In this document: positions 46,276 to 58,150 of the stretch, piece after piece | Layout of the letters: each line of letters opens with the position of its first letter | Numbering within the stretch: position 1 is the stretch's first letter | From: Alligator mississippiensis | Lineage: Eukaryota > Chordata > Crocodylia > Alligatoridae | Direction of reading: 5' to 3' | Assembly (NCBI RefSeq): GCF_030867095.1 | Contig: NC_081824.1 | Location: 50,316,882-50,380,881, forward strand | DNA: 64,000 bases | Made by a program: the position numbers and the translations under genes | Notes under the pieces: generated by a model | Told to the model about the DNA's origin: nothing | The model's input: only the letters and a program-made list of their open reading frames with translations | Database searches by the model: none

Positions 46276-46841
46276 GAAATGGAAAGATAAACAAAAATAG
46301 GTCAACAACATTTTTGCTTTCAAAAAGTCCTAATTTGAGGGGGAGGGAGGGAGAAGAGAATACTATAGTAAAGTCAACTAGACTGAAAATTAAGCAACTT
46401 AATCCTGAGGAGGTTTGGGATTTATTTATTTTTTAAGTGAAAGGTGAAAAAGCTACCTGGAATTAATATCCCAGGAATGAGAAACCTCATAAAAAAGGAT
46501 TACTTCAAAAAAGACAACAGGAGTAAGCAAAGAATCTGGAAAAAGAAATTAATCAGCACAGAGAACTACATCAAAGAGATCAGAATTGATAGAGATAAAG
46601 TAATTGCCAAAACTCAGGCTGAGCCAGACCTTGCAAAAAAAAAACAACCTAAGACAAAGAGTATGAGTAAAGAACAAGGCAAGAAAAAATGAGGGCACTA
46701 GGCCAGGGAGAGTGGGTTGAGAATAAAGATAATCTAGATCTACTGAAAAACTAAATTAATGTTTTGTCTCAGTTTCAATAAGGAAGTTTATGTATTAAAA
46801 AAAAAAAAAAAACTTGGGTAAATGAAATGGTTAATGTTTAC
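46276..46841. other. No gene recognised
   Basis: Includes a lysine-rich open frame of 82 codons (46444-46692) that begins at GTG, lacks any motif and is most likely chance in A-rich DNA. An A-run of about 20 lies at 46796-46813. Confidence 0.45.
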
Positions 46842-47330
46842 AGTAATAAAATTTCCAACGTAGAAGCAAAACTCAACTCCAAACGAGGGCAGCCATGCAG
46901 TATATTTAGCTGTTCTCTGTGCTACAAGGGAGGCGGGGTGTTGACCCCATGACATCCAGGGTTCAAAACAACCCACACATAAAAAAAACCCAGCACAAAA
47001 AGGGGGAGCAGCACATGTAGGGAGAGCGCATATCACTCAAAACCAGAGCCTGGCTGGCCAAAGCTACACTTCAAATGGCAGGATCACCGCTGCCCCAGGA
47101 GTGGAAGCCCCAGGAGGTCCCCAGTATGCCAGATAAGGCTGCTGGGGCCAGCCTAGTGCTGGTCCCAGTCTCCTCTACCCCACCCAGAGTAACCTGCCAT
47201 TCACCAGAGGGCGCATGGCACAAGAATTCCCTGGGGACAACTAGCAGCAGCACAAGGTGTGGTGCCACTAGTTGTCCCCAGGGAACCAAACATCCACACT
47301 TATGTGGATGTGACCCAAGAGTCTAAATGG
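46842..47330. repeat. Non-autonomous repeat, inverted relative of 57.9-58.15 kb
   Basis: GCTGCTGGGGCCAGC and the neighbouring 150 bases (47080-47250) are the reverse complement, with changes, of 58000-58145. The right part contains its own palindrome, TCCCTGGGGACAACTAG ... CTAGTTGTCCCCAGGGA (47230-47285). Non-coding. Confidence 0.55.
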
Positions 47331-47929
47331 GGTAAGGGAAAGAAGGAGAGATCCCAGAATACTGTATGAATTAGTACAAGAAGTTGCAAATCTGACACAA
47401 AAAGATTTTTAATAAATATATCAAAATAAGGGTGGCATAACATAATGGCAGACTACCAAACCTACTACCTAAGATGTAATTTTCCATATCACTTCTTCCT
47501 TATATCATTTAGTTTGATTTCAAATAGTGCATAGGACTTGAAAACTAGTTTTAAAGAATAGACTAATTGAATGCATGCAGGTAAATGGAAAATGGAATAA
47601 AATGCACTACCATTTTACAAACACAGGTCATACTAGAGTAATCTGTTTCTTTGATCATTGATATTCTAGAGAACCAATGAAAAATATGATGAATGTCTTG
47701 CATTCAAAACCTTATATAATGTTATGAACGTAAGTTCACCCAATAAAGATCTCACCCTCAGAAATCTTTGCCTCTTGTATAATTTTCCCATCAGGCTACA
47801 ACATCACTCTTACCCTACCATTCTAGAGAAAATAAATTTGTTAGACTTCATTTATCTGGTCTACTTGCATTTGACATGGTAACCACGATCACATGTGATT
47901 ACACAGAAAATATGGAGATTTGAACAAGA
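47331..47929. other. No gene seen
   Basis: Intergenic AT-rich sequence; nothing recognised. Confidence 0.5.
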
Positions 47930-48370
47930 ATTGTAAAAAGATAAAAGACTAGGTGACAATGGATTGTGCTGAGACAGGAACTGTTTGGGTGAAAGGAAAT
48001 TACTAGTGAATTTCTTCAACAATCAGTCTTGTGACCAAATTTCAAGAATGATGCTGGCATAAAAAATCTGAGTGTCTTAATTAAATTTGAGGATGACAAA
48101 ATTTGTCAAGGCAGTAAATACCAGTGAAGGAAAAGAAATGTTTTAGGTGAGAGACTGGGACTGGAAACTATGTTTCTAACCATCAGAAGAGTGAGTTTCT
48201 GAAGCAGCATTGAAATAGTATCAGTGGTGGTGTTCAGTCTAACTAATTTTATGATATAGGTTGATATTATTAACATGATTATATAACATGGTAGTCCACA
48301 ATATCAGGGGACTGAACTGGACTGGATGACTCTAATAGATCCCATACAGTCCCATGGTCTCAATGTTGAA
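47930..48370 (+). mobile_element. Very old CR1/L3-like fragment, sense
   Basis: TTAAATTTGAGGATGACAAAATTTG recalls the KFADDTKL site, and the copy closes with GGACTGAACTGGACTGGATGACTCTAATAGATCCC, the tail of this LINE group. It is heavily decayed with large internal deletions. Confidence 0.55.
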
Positions 48371-49296
48371 ATTAAACACTCCAATTCAATTTAACAAAAT
48401 ACTTTGATTCAAACATATCTAAATATTTAGTTTACTGAAAACAAAATATTTCAACCTTTTTCAAACATATATAATGTGACTATTCAGCTATGTGAAAAAA
48501 ATAGCATTTTAACTTTGGTTATGACTGAAGCAAATTTCAAAATATCACAATGATTTTAGGAAAAGTTCTACCTCCGGTTCTGCTGTTCCTATCTATTGCC
48601 TCCTTGTCCTTTCAGGTCACATCAGGTTGTACACATCAGCAGCCCAAATATCATGCACTTGTCTATAAATAGGTGGCTTCAGAAACAGTTAGCACACAAT
48701 GCAGATGACCTGGGAAAGTTTCAGGTATACATAGATTGTAACTCTTGCTGATATAGCAATGTACATCAGTTGCCAACATTCTTAAAATGAAATAGGGTGG
48801 AAAGAATTGAGGGAGATGTTTGCAGGTTCCTTCTTCCATTGATTCAGCCAGCTCTTGTTCTTATTTTTAGATGCCAGCTAGGTGTGTGTGTTAAGGTGAC
48901 ATTACAGTTCTTTGTAGAGCTCCACTGTGAAGAAATGTTCAGACACAAATTTCTCAGGTCTGCCCAGAAGATTTCAGCCAGGAGGTGTGCATCTTTTAGG
49001 GATCACTTTAGAGATTTTCTTGCTGGATTTAAGTTCATGTTTGCAATTTGTCTTATTTCCAGTTACAATAGGGGATGCCATTTAAACAGGCTGTAAGCTA
49101 CAGGTGTGACAAGAAGTCCTTCTGAGGAGGTTATAGTTACCTTGATCCTGAAGGTCATAGGGTGAATTTAGTAATGTTCAGTCCACCCGATTAGAATAAT
49201 TGTCTTTTGAATAGAATGAGTACCAAAGAATTTTGTTTTGCTGCCATCTGCTGGAGATAAGATAATGATGAAACAATAGTAAGACTGTCATCCACA
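48371..49296. other. No gene seen
   Basis: Ordinary intergenic sequence up to the hAT target-site duplication. Confidence 0.5.
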
Positions 49297-49909
49297 GCAA
49301 GTATTAGGGGTGTGCAAAGCTTCGGTTGCTGATTCGATTCAGAGAAGATTTGGCCTGGTTCAGAGGCCGAATCACTGAATATAAATTGAATAGGGAGACA
49401 AAAAGCCCTCTGAATCAATTCAGAAAAAGATTTAGAAAAAGATTCAGAAATTCGGAAGGCAGTCTTTCAGGGGAACAGAAACTGAGAAGAGGGAGGGGAA
49501 GCAGCTGGGGAAAGACTGACATCTCTAGCTGGCCAGTGACTGTGATCTTTCCCTGAGCTCCCTTCCAATCACAGTGCTCTAGGGGAGGGATGTATAAACA
49601 ACATATAGGCCTGTGTCTGCAGCCTTTCTGTGCCCTTTGTGAGCTGTTTCTGCCTGAGCAACAGCATCTGAAAGGTACTCAACTGGCTTAGCTTCCTACC
49701 TAGTCAGTCTCCTGCTAGTTTCTGTTCTTGGAAAGGATTGGATACAGTTTACCAGCTAGAATCCCTCTACTTATTCCTATCCAATCCATTTATTTCAACT
49801 TATTCTTCCCACCAAAACCTATTATTTGTTCTTGTTTGGTTTTTCCCCCAACACTTTTTAAAAATAAAGCTGTGTTTTCCCTAGCAGTGTGATCCATCAC
49901 TGCAGGAAA

Positions 49910-50175
49910 GCACATACATTACACACGCTCACAGATACACACACAAGAAGAGATATGATATAGTTACACACACATACAGACTAAATACAACACAGAAGTC
50001 AGACACATACAGCATCGAAGAAGATATTATTAAACACAACACAGAAGACGTCAGACAGTCATACATCAGAGAAGAAAAAGAGATACTATATAGTTACACA
50101 CGCAACAGTAAACACAACACAGAAAAAGAAGACAGTCCATCAGAGAAGAAAAAGATGTTACAGCTGCACACACAC
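49910..50175 (+). repeat. Imperfect tandem repeat in the hAT leader
   Basis: Three units of roughly 70-90 bases, each with AGAAGA(G/A)A.AGATA, ATAGTTACACACACA and AACACAACACAGAAG. This A/C-rich leader has no coding sense and lies between the left end and the transposase. Confidence 0.65.
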
Positions 50176-50199
50176 AGAGACACATTTTCCAGCACAGCA

Positions 50200-52620
50200 A
50201 AGATTAATATGAAGCATGCTGGAAAGGCACGTGCCAGGTCTTCTGGCAGGGGAGGGAGAGGGACTAGAGGGGGTAGTGGAAGAGCTAGATCTGCAAGTTC
50301 CACCCCACTCCCCATAAAAAATAGATGCATCCTCTTTCCTGGCAGCCAGGAGTCTTCTGCTGCCAGTGGAAGCAAGGAGGTGGGAGCAGTACCTGTCCCT
50401 GCACCTGCACCACCTCCCCTAACCCCAGAAAGAGCCACCAGCAGCAGAATGACAGTCTCCTCCACCCCAATTTCATCTCCCAGCATGAGCCTCTCAGTGA
50501 CAGAGGAGGAGCTGGATCTGCAACCAGGAGACCCGAGCACCCTAGCAAAAGAAATTCTGGAGACCAAAGGTGAATTTGAGGTTTTGTTCCACACCCCTCA
50601 AAGTTCCCTTAGAGCCAGATCTCCTTCTCTGGAAGGCACCTCAAAGGAGGTTGCGGCGGCAGGTGCCTCGGTTTCCCCCTGTTGTTGTGCCTCTGCCTGC
50701 TGAGGAGGGGGATAAGGCAGGATCCCCACCCTCAACCCAGGAGCAGGGGGGGGAGTGTAGTGTGGGATCATTTTGAGGTGGCAGATGATCTGCCAGCACT
50801 GCTGAAGGCAGATCAGCCAGGGCAAGGAGGTGAAACACTTCACCACCACGGTGATGCTGCTGCATCTCAGGAGGCAGCATCTCCCTACCCTTGCTCCTCC
50901 TCCTCAGCCTGGCACCAGTGGGAGTATGCCCAAAGGGAAGTCCACCTCTCACTTCAAAGCCTCCATCCCCACAAAGCAGAGGCAGGCTACCCTAGAGCAA
51001 TAGAGGAAAGACAAAGGAAGGCACGTTCTAAAGGCGAGTGAGGTCACCCAGAGCATTGGAGAGATGCTTGCTCTAGAAGGCCAGCCCTTCTCCTTAGTGG
51101 AGCAGCCAGGGTTCAGGCAGCTCATGCCTCATCTTACCAAGTGCCCGCATGCACCACCTTTAGCAGGACAGTGGCGCTCTCCCTGTATGAGACATGCAGG
51201 GAGTACTTGAGGGAGGAGCTGCACAAGGCAGGGCTGCAGATAGCCTTGCACTTCTCCCTCTGACATCTGGAGCCACTGGGGTGAAGATCACGCCTACCTC
51301 TCCCTCACAGGGCACTGATGCAATCAGTCAGGCTGTCAGTGGGCTCTCCTTCAAGCTGAGATGATGGACAAGTCCCACACAGCAAGGGAGATCATGGTGG
51401 CCATGAACCACATGGTGCATGGGTGGTTCACTGGACAGGGCAAGCTCATCCATGGGTTCATGGTCACTGACAACAGGGCCAATATGGTCAGGGTAGTCTG
51501 TGATGCCAACTTTGTTGGCATCCACTGTGTGGCACACAAGATGCACCTCATAGTCAGGGATGTCTTGGAGGGAGACATGGATGCCAGTGATGCTGCCATC
51601 ACTACCACCCAGATGATTTCAAAATGCAGGAAGGTGGTGGCCAACTTCCACTGCAGCATCAAGGGGGGCAAGATGCTGTGGGAGAAACAGGCAGAGCTGA
51701 GCATCCCGCAGCACAAAATCATGCAGTATGTGGAGACTCAGTGGAAATCTACATACGTGATGCTGGAAAGGCTGATGCAGCCATGAGATGACCTTGGTCA
51801 GGGAGATTGGGATCAGCGGTCCCCTTAACAAAGCTGTTGGATACCATCTTCCAGATCTTGGTGGTCCTCAAGTGCTTCCTCGAGGCCACTGAGACCCTCA
51901 GCGCTGGCGATGCCTTCCTTAGCCAGGTGATCCCCATAATGAGGAAACTTGAGATCTAAATGGAAAAGTTCCAGGGAATCAGTTTTCCTGGCTGGCTGCT
52001 GTCACCAGACATGCAAGCACTGGTAAGGCAGCTGAAAGAGGGGATCAGGAAATGACTGGATCCATTGCAGTCCAGTGCAGTCCAGATGCTCGTGGGCATG
52101 TGTGACCAGAGGGTGAAGAGGAGCATGTGCACTGGCAACACCAAAACCCTCGATCATTGGACGGAGATGCTGGTGAACAGAGTTTGGGAGGCAGAAAGGC
52201 ACAGGCGAGTGGACGTGGAAGAGGGGGATCCACTTTCCCATGCCAGCACTCCCAGCACCAGCCAGTCTCCTCCACGCCAGCTGCTGCCAATCTCAGCCAA
52301 GGTGGCTTCAATGGCTTCAATGTTGGGGTCCAGACGCACCAGACCCCAGCCTTGGGCAGGTAGCACTGAGGCTTCAGTGGCTACCTATCTCACCGAGGAC
52401 GTGGAGCCACTGGAATTCAACCCCTTGGCCTATTGGGCAACCTGTAGCCAGATGTAGCAGGATCCGGCCATGGTTGCCCAGAAACACCTGTCCTGTCCAC
52501 CGACCAGTGTTCTGAACGAGAGGGTGTTGCTGAGGATGTTGTGACACCTCACCACACCTCCTTGGATCCTGTTTTGATGGAGCAGCTGCTGTTCCTCTAG
52601 GGGAACCTCCCACTGCTGGG
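50200..52620 (+). pseudogene. hAT transposase, decayed
   Basis: Transposase would cut and rejoin the element's ends. A Ser/Pro/Gly-rich N-terminal part (50209-50700) comes first. A BED zinc finger follows: VWDHFE (about 50768) and then CQHC ... HLRRQH (about 50791-50880), with a TGA directly after the cysteine pair. The catalytic part is best kept at 51361-51786: VTDNRANMVR with the catalytic Asp, CVAHKMHLIVRDVL, and ETQWKSTYVMLERL. The C-terminal dimerisation (hATC) block lies at 52388-52600: DPLAYW-like NPLAYWAT, LSCPPTSV, then NERV with a frame change. Several frameshifts and stops separate the blocks. It is closest to the Ac-like/ZBED-type group of hAT transposases. Confidence 0.85.
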
Positions 52621-53071
52621 GTTCCCCAAGCTCCACCTGCAGATGGAGTGAGTGCCTCCTCACTCAGACCACATCTATTTCAGGTTTTTTTTTAAATCAG
52701 TTAATGCCCCGCTCTCAGAGCTGGAGGCAGCACTCACTGCATCACCAGCCAGCAGGGGAAGAACATGTCCCTGCTGAGCTCCTGTGCCAGGACAAACTTG
52801 GACATATGGGTTGGGGCTATGGGGAAGGAGGAGGCCCGAGGTCCTGGGCATGACCACTAAAACTGCACTCTGCCAGAGTCAGGAGGCCTGATGGGACTGC
52901 CAGCGGTGCGGCAGCCCCAGGAAATGCCAGGACCAAGGATCTCCCTGGTGAAAGGTGGGTAGGAGGCACCATAACCTCTAGCCACAACATGCACACACAC
53001 AGTCCTGGCTGGGGAAAGCTCAGATGCATCACATCTTTGACAGGCCTGTGGCTTGCTGGTTGCAGTGGATT

Positions 53072-53632
53072 CATAGATTCATATTCATAGATTCATAGAT
53101 GTTAGGGTCGGAAGGGACCTCAATAGATCATCGAGTCCAACCGCCTGCATAGGCAGGAAAGAGTGCTGGGTTTAGATGACCCCAGCTAGATGCCTATCCA
53201 ACCTCCTCTTGAAGACCCCCAGGGTAGGGGAGAGCACCACCTCCCTTGGGAGCCCATTCCAGACCTTGGCCACTCTAACTGTGAAGAAGTTCTTCCAAAT
53301 GTCTAGCCTAAATCTGCTCTTTGCTAGCTTATGGCCATTATTTCTTGTAACCCCCAGGGGGGCCTTGGTGAGTAAAACCTCACCAATTCCCTTCTGTGCC
53401 CCCATGATGAACTTAGAGGCAGCCACAAGGTTGCTTCTCAGCCTTCTCTTGCAGAGGCTGAAGAGGTCCAGGTGCCCTAGTCTTTCTCATAGGTCTTGGC
53501 CTGCAAGCCCTTAACCATACGAGTGGCCCTTCTCTGGACCCTCTCCAGGTTATCCACATCCCTCTTGAAGTGCGACACCCAAAATTGCATGCAGTATTCC
53601 AACTGTGGTCTGACCAGCGCCTGATAGTGGAG
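53072..53632 (-). mobile_element. CR1 3' tail inserted in the hAT element
   Basis: Starts with the CR1 end microsatellite (GATTCATAGATTCATATTCATAGATTCATAGATG) and TTAGGGTCGGAAGGGACC. It then gives, on the minus strand, an 84-codon open stretch (53426-53172) with FRLDIWKNFFTVRVAKVWNGLP and LGVFKRRLDRHLAG. It closes near 53632 in the antisense of QLEYCVQFW. Close to the young copy at 17412-21018, so it dates from the same activity and is younger than its hAT host. Confidence 0.85.
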
Positions 53633-54256
53633 TTGAGGCTTCAGGAGAGCTCAGCTTGGCTGCCTGGGATGCCAGCTTTCGGGTTGTGGGGTTATACATC
53701 CCCCCTCCCACACCCTGTCTCTCTCACCCCCTGATGCCTCTGTTTCTGTTTTCACTGTCTGGCTTTCTTGCCTGCATTGCATGCTAGCCTCTGGTTTCTT
53801 TACTCTTCCTTCCATCTGGGAACAGCGCACACACAAACTGCAGGTGCTTCCTCAGTCTGATGAAGTGTTTTTCAACCCAAAACCTTGCTAAGATACATTT
53901 CTCTAACTATTCAGTTGGTCTACTAAAACAAATCAGATTGACCCAAAGAACCTTGTCTGCCAGTGCCATATCCTTAGAGCAACACCACTAGCTCCTGACC
54001 GGAAGGACACAGGGCCCTGAATACATGTCAGCCCCAGGGTTGGGGCTGGCAATGGTTCTCTGGCAGCTGCTGGAGAAGAAGCTCCTGCAGGAAAGGAAAG
54101 AAAGGCTCTGTGACAGTTTGGGTGCCTGAGATGCTAGTGCTACTGTGCTGATTATCTGTTATTTAAAGTGATGGACTGAGCTGAAGCTGTAGGGGAGGAG
54201 GTGGTCTCATTGGGGCACACTACCATGTTTTGTAGAGGGCCAGTGAGGGCATACCT

Positions 54257-54258
<2 letters not shown>

Positions 54259-54286
<28 letters not shown>
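54259..54286. repeat. AC dinucleotide microsatellite
   Basis: About fourteen uninterrupted AC units. Confidence 0.9.
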
Positions 54287-54287
<1 letters not shown>

Positions 54288-54624
54288 TCCTGAGTTTTGC
54301 TTGTCAGCAGCTTGAGGTGCAGTTTCCCAGAAACCCCTAAACCTCTCCTTGAAACTTGGCAGGCCTCATGCCCATAGAATGGGCTACCATCCCTGTTGTC
54401 TTCCTCTGAAACAGCCAGAATATGACAAAGTTATTATTTCAGTGATTCCCCATTATACTCTATGGCCGAATCTCCCCAAATCAGTGCCGAATCTTCCAAA
54501 GCCACTTTGGCCAAATCAATTTGGGACAGCAATTTGAATATCTGAATCGAATCACTATCCTCCGAATCAACCAAATTCAAATCCAAATCGAATACTTCCC
54601 TATTCACACAGGCCTAGCAAGTAT

Positions 54625-55517
54625 CTGTTACTCTGCAGGGTTAGGGAAATATGTTGTTTGCTTGTTTTAACAACTAAATAAAGTTCTATGCATTTGTTTT
54701 TTAAAGTTGTGATATGCTTCTCTTAATGTAGCTGACTGGGTGATAGGAAGTAAAATAGCAATGAAATTGGATGAGGGAGAGTATTCTGAAAGTATTTCTA
54801 ATAAGTATGTATTATGTGTTCCAGAAAGTCTATATACTGGACCTGCTATCATTAACATTAGGCAATCTCTTTTCTTCCAAATGTCTTGCTTAGAACACAA
54901 AATGAGAATTGATATGAAGTTGAAATCCTGTGCTAGAGAACCAAAAATAACTGCATTGTATAATGTAACAGTAATACCCTGAACTTTCCCAAGAACCTTG
55001 TAAAAGTAGGGGCAATTTGGGCAACCTGGAGCTCCAGCTTTAACTTTTTATGGTTGCTTTTGTGGTTGTAAATCAAACAAACATGATTGTGATTTGTGAC
55101 TGTGAAAATGCCCACAAACCCAGGAACAGGGGATTGCCATACTATCTGATGCAAACAACACATGTAGTCTGGTATCCCATCTCCCTGTAAGTCAGCAATA
55201 CCAGATATATCAGTGAAAGGTCCAAGAATTCTGTAATGGTATAAAACCTGTTCATAGGAGAAGAGTCTCTTTAATACATGTCAGCTGGTTGATTTATGTC
55301 TAAGGCATAAGAATTTATATCACCATAAATGCTTATATAATTCTTACACTTCTTAATGGAATTACTTAAATTCACATTTTTTTTAACCCTCCTAATTTTG
55401 GGGTATAAATGATATTTTGTAGCAATGAATTCCACATGCTAAATATGCACCATATCATAACTACTTTTAAATTGTTGCTTATTAGTATAGGTCTGATATT
55501 TTTATGGTAGGAGACAG
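54625..55517. other. No gene seen
   Basis: AT-rich intergenic DNA. An 80-codon frame (54740-54982) lacks motifs and is taken as chance. Confidence 0.5.
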
Positions 55518-55775
55518 TGGGCACATTTACACAAGATGCTAACTATGCAATAGCCTAACAATACTGTGTAGTAGCGCATCACAGCACAAACAGTGCTAAT
55601 ATACTACTGTGCACTATTATTAGGCTAATGCACAATAGCATCACTAAAAAGGCATGCACTGGTGCTATTGTGCAGTAATTCTGGTTACTGCACATTAATT
55701 TAGTACTTGATTATACAAGTATTAATCTTAATGTGCAGTAACTACGGAGCATTAATGAACATGTAGGTGTGCTCA
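55518..55775. mobile_element. Palindromic non-autonomous element
   Basis: Left end TGGGCACATTTACAC and reverse complement of the right end TGAGCACACCTACATG. The inside is symmetrical, with GCACTATTATTAGGCTAATGCACAAT near the centre and TACTGCACATTAAT. Sister of 1252-1619. Confidence 0.6.
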
Positions 55776-56071
55776 GTAAAGAGGAATGTCCCAGCCTATC
55801 CTATCTATACTTTTTATTATTTATTTACCTCTTTCCTTTTATATACCTCTAAACTGTCCTCATTTTTTCTAACTCCATGTTGCTATACTCAGTAAAAATA
55901 CATATCTCATTTCAGGAAAGTGATCTAATTTCACTCAGAGATGCACACAGCTCTACTATTTTGGTGCAATGTTCTTTATGCATCTCCAGACTAAAAATAC
56001 TGACCAGGGAGTCACCTACAAGCAGCTAATAGGTTCCTAGCTCACGAGTGAACATTAAAAACCCTCTATTA

Positions 56072-57544
56072 CAGGCAAGTATTTCAGGTGGAGGGCTGCT
56101 TAATGACTTTGTTGAGGTATCGAGGGCTGCAAAGGTAGCCCCACGTCTTGGCAGGTGCCCCGCTCTCTGGTCACTATCTTGTGACCAGAAATCCTGACCC
56201 CTAACCCCTGACCTTTGCCACTGGGAGTTTCTCCCTTTGCCTAGGAAGTACTCCTTTTGGGGCAGGGGGCAGTTTGCTGGTACATTGTGTGTGGAGGGGT
56301 GGGGGAGGTGCAGTTGGGGGATGTGTGGAGTGTGGGTATGGTGCAGGTGCAGTGTGTGGGGGTACAGGAGGGGGGTGGGTGTGGGATGCATGTGGGTGTG
56401 TGTGCAGATATGGTGCAGGTTGGGTGTGTTTAGGGTATCATGTGGATGTGTGTGAAGTGTTTGGGACTGCTGGATGTGTGTGTGGGTAAGATGAGGGGGT
56501 GTAGGGGTGTGTGTGTGACATGTAGGTATATGTGGATGTGTGTAGGGGGTGTGGAGTGTGTTGGTGGGGTGTGTGGGGTTATCTGTGTGTGTATGGGGGT
56601 ATGGGACATTTATAGCGGGGTGTATGGTTGGAGTGTGCGAGACAGTGATGGGTGTGTGTGTGGGTATGGAGGAGGGTGAGGTGTGTGGGTGGGTTGGGTG
56701 TGCACATGGGGGGCTTCCCCCCTGCCTGCTCTTTGTGATATGGCTGAGTCCAGCCCCTCTGTGGGTGGGGGAAGGGGATCAGCTCTGTCTGCCTGGCTCG
56801 CAACACGCTGCAAAGGGCAGGAAAGCAGCTGCCACCGCCGGCAGCAAAACAAGCCCCTGCAAGAGGGTAGAGGGGACAGGGAGCTAAGCCTGGCATCACC
56901 AGCTCTCAGTCTCTGTCCCACACTTGTCTGGCAGGGCTGAAGCCGAACCTGCCTGGCTTCTGCTACTGTTGCTTCTCTCTCACCTGCTTGCCTGGCGGGG
57001 CTACAGCAGGGACAGGAGGAGTTGCTGGAGGCTGGAGGAGCCCAGCAGTTCCCTGGGCAGGGACAGCAGCAGTAGCATCAGCTGTCTGTGCTGCAGTGCT
57101 CTGGGCAGCAGGTAGGGAGGGGAAGCTTCAGTGTTGAGGGGAGCAGGGTGGGCTCTGCCTGCAGTTCACTCTGGCCCTGCACATGTGGGGCAGGGGAGCA
57201 TGTGTGGATGGAGGGGGGAGCATGAAGGAGCTTGGCTGCTCACGAAGTCCTGACAGGCAGGCAGGGACAGACAGGAGAGGGGAGCAACAGAATGACCCAG
57301 CGTGCACTTGGTCCCCTTTCTTAAGTTGCTGGAGGAGCCCAGCAGTTCCCTAGGCAGTGGCCACAGCAGGAGCCCTGCTCAGAAGCTATGCCTGCTGGCG
57401 GGGGAGGCTGGGAGCACAGCACGTGCAGCAGGGACAGTCACAGGTAGGGCTGGATACAATTAATTGGTGGGGCCTGCCTGCAGACTGGATCCAATCAGCT
57501 AGTGGGCCAGATCCGGTCCGCAGACCATATTTTGCCCACCCCTG
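56072..57544. mobile_element. Non-autonomous hAT element with target-site duplication
   Basis: Borders CTCTATTA (56064-56071) and CTCCATTA (57545-57552) match in seven of eight bases. The left end CAGGCAAGTATTTCAGG is a worn form of the 36661 end, and the right end reads GGTCCGCAGACCATATTTTGCCCACCCCTG. The first half is a long GT-rich tract (56280-56710, TGTGTG and GGGTGTG phrases) and the second half is GC-rich, so it holds no transposase. It is the same family as 29651-36661 in the opposite orientation and shows what that one looked like before insertions. Confidence 0.8.
56280..56710. repeat. GT-rich low-complexity tract
   Basis: The plus strand is almost free of C for over 400 bases, with many GTGTGTG and GGGGTGT runs. 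It is an internal part of the hAT element; long open frames across it come from composition only. Confidence 0.8.
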
Positions 57545-57552
57545 CTCCATTA

Positions 57553-57894
57553 TCTTGAGGTCCTATTCCATCAGAGGTGTAGGAGGATCAACCCACCTTT
57601 TAGCCAATATCCTATTGGATAGGGCACTTGAGTCATGCAGCGTGAAGCCTAAGTGAGAGAAGGGCACTCCCTTTGAGGGAGGGAGCTTCTGGGTTCTCTT
57701 CTCAATGCTATCCATACATTTTATCCAAAGATTACTTATTATAAAATACATGAACAGTATTTGGAAAAGGATGCAGAAATCAGGGCTCTCTCCCACCCAG
57801 AGGAGTGGCCTCTGTTCTAAGCTAAGGAGCCAGTTTTAATCTTTCTTGCTCTTCTTTGGTTCCATGATCTTTGCACCTACTGGACCAGCTTCAA
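57553..57894. other. No gene seen
   Basis: Nothing recognised between the hAT element and the next repeat. Confidence 0.45.
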
Positions 57895-58150
57895 AAGGTG
57901 GATGCCCCCTTTTGGGAGCATCCAGACACACATGGACATTTGTTCCTCAGGGACAACTAACAGTGGCTTACCTTGTGCTGCAGCTACTTATCCCCAGGGA
58001 ACACCTATGCTAAGCATGTTTTGGTGCACAGCAACTTGCCCCAGGTGGGGTAGGTGAGGCTGAGGCCAGCACTGTGCTGGCCCCAGCAGCCTTACCTGGG
58101 CTACTGGGGGACTCCTGGGCCTGCAGTTGTGGCGATTCTGCCACTCAGAG
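57895..58150. repeat. Non-autonomous repeat, inverted relative of 46.8-47.3 kb
   Basis: CCAGCACTGTGCTGGCCCCAGCAGCC and the following bases correspond in reverse to 47080-47170. The left part carries GGGACAACTAACAGTGG and CTTATCCCCAGGGAA, the same internal palindrome as the other copy. Confidence 0.55.

Larger units (their letters stand above)
49305..54616 (+). mobile_element. Complete hAT DNA transposon (5.3 kb), inactive
   Basis: A perfect 8-bp target-site duplication GCAAGTAT stands at 49297-49304 and 54617-54624. The ends are TAGGGGTGTGCAAAGC and, reverse-complemented from the right, TAGGCCTGTGTGAATA, followed on both sides by repeated GATTC/GAATC motifs. Inside, in order, are a leader with a short tandem repeat (49910-50175), the decayed transposase (about 50200-52620), an antisense CR1 tail (53072-53632), a CA microsatellite (54259-54286) and the right subterminal region. 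Another end of this family lies at 12510-12643. Size and duplication fit the hAT superfamily. Confidence 0.9.

Noticed and set aside
46444-46692. 82-codon lysine-rich frame
   Set aside because: Begins at GTG in A-rich DNA, no motif, no flanking gene signals; probably chance.
51361-51786. Domesticated ZBED-type host gene
   Set aside because: The hAT frame is broken on both sides and lies within exact element borders with a target-site duplication, so it is a transposon remnant.
56237-56679. Cys/Gly/Val-rich frames that look like a cysteine-rich secreted protein
   Set aside because: They are translations of the GT-rich tract inside a hAT element in several frames at once.
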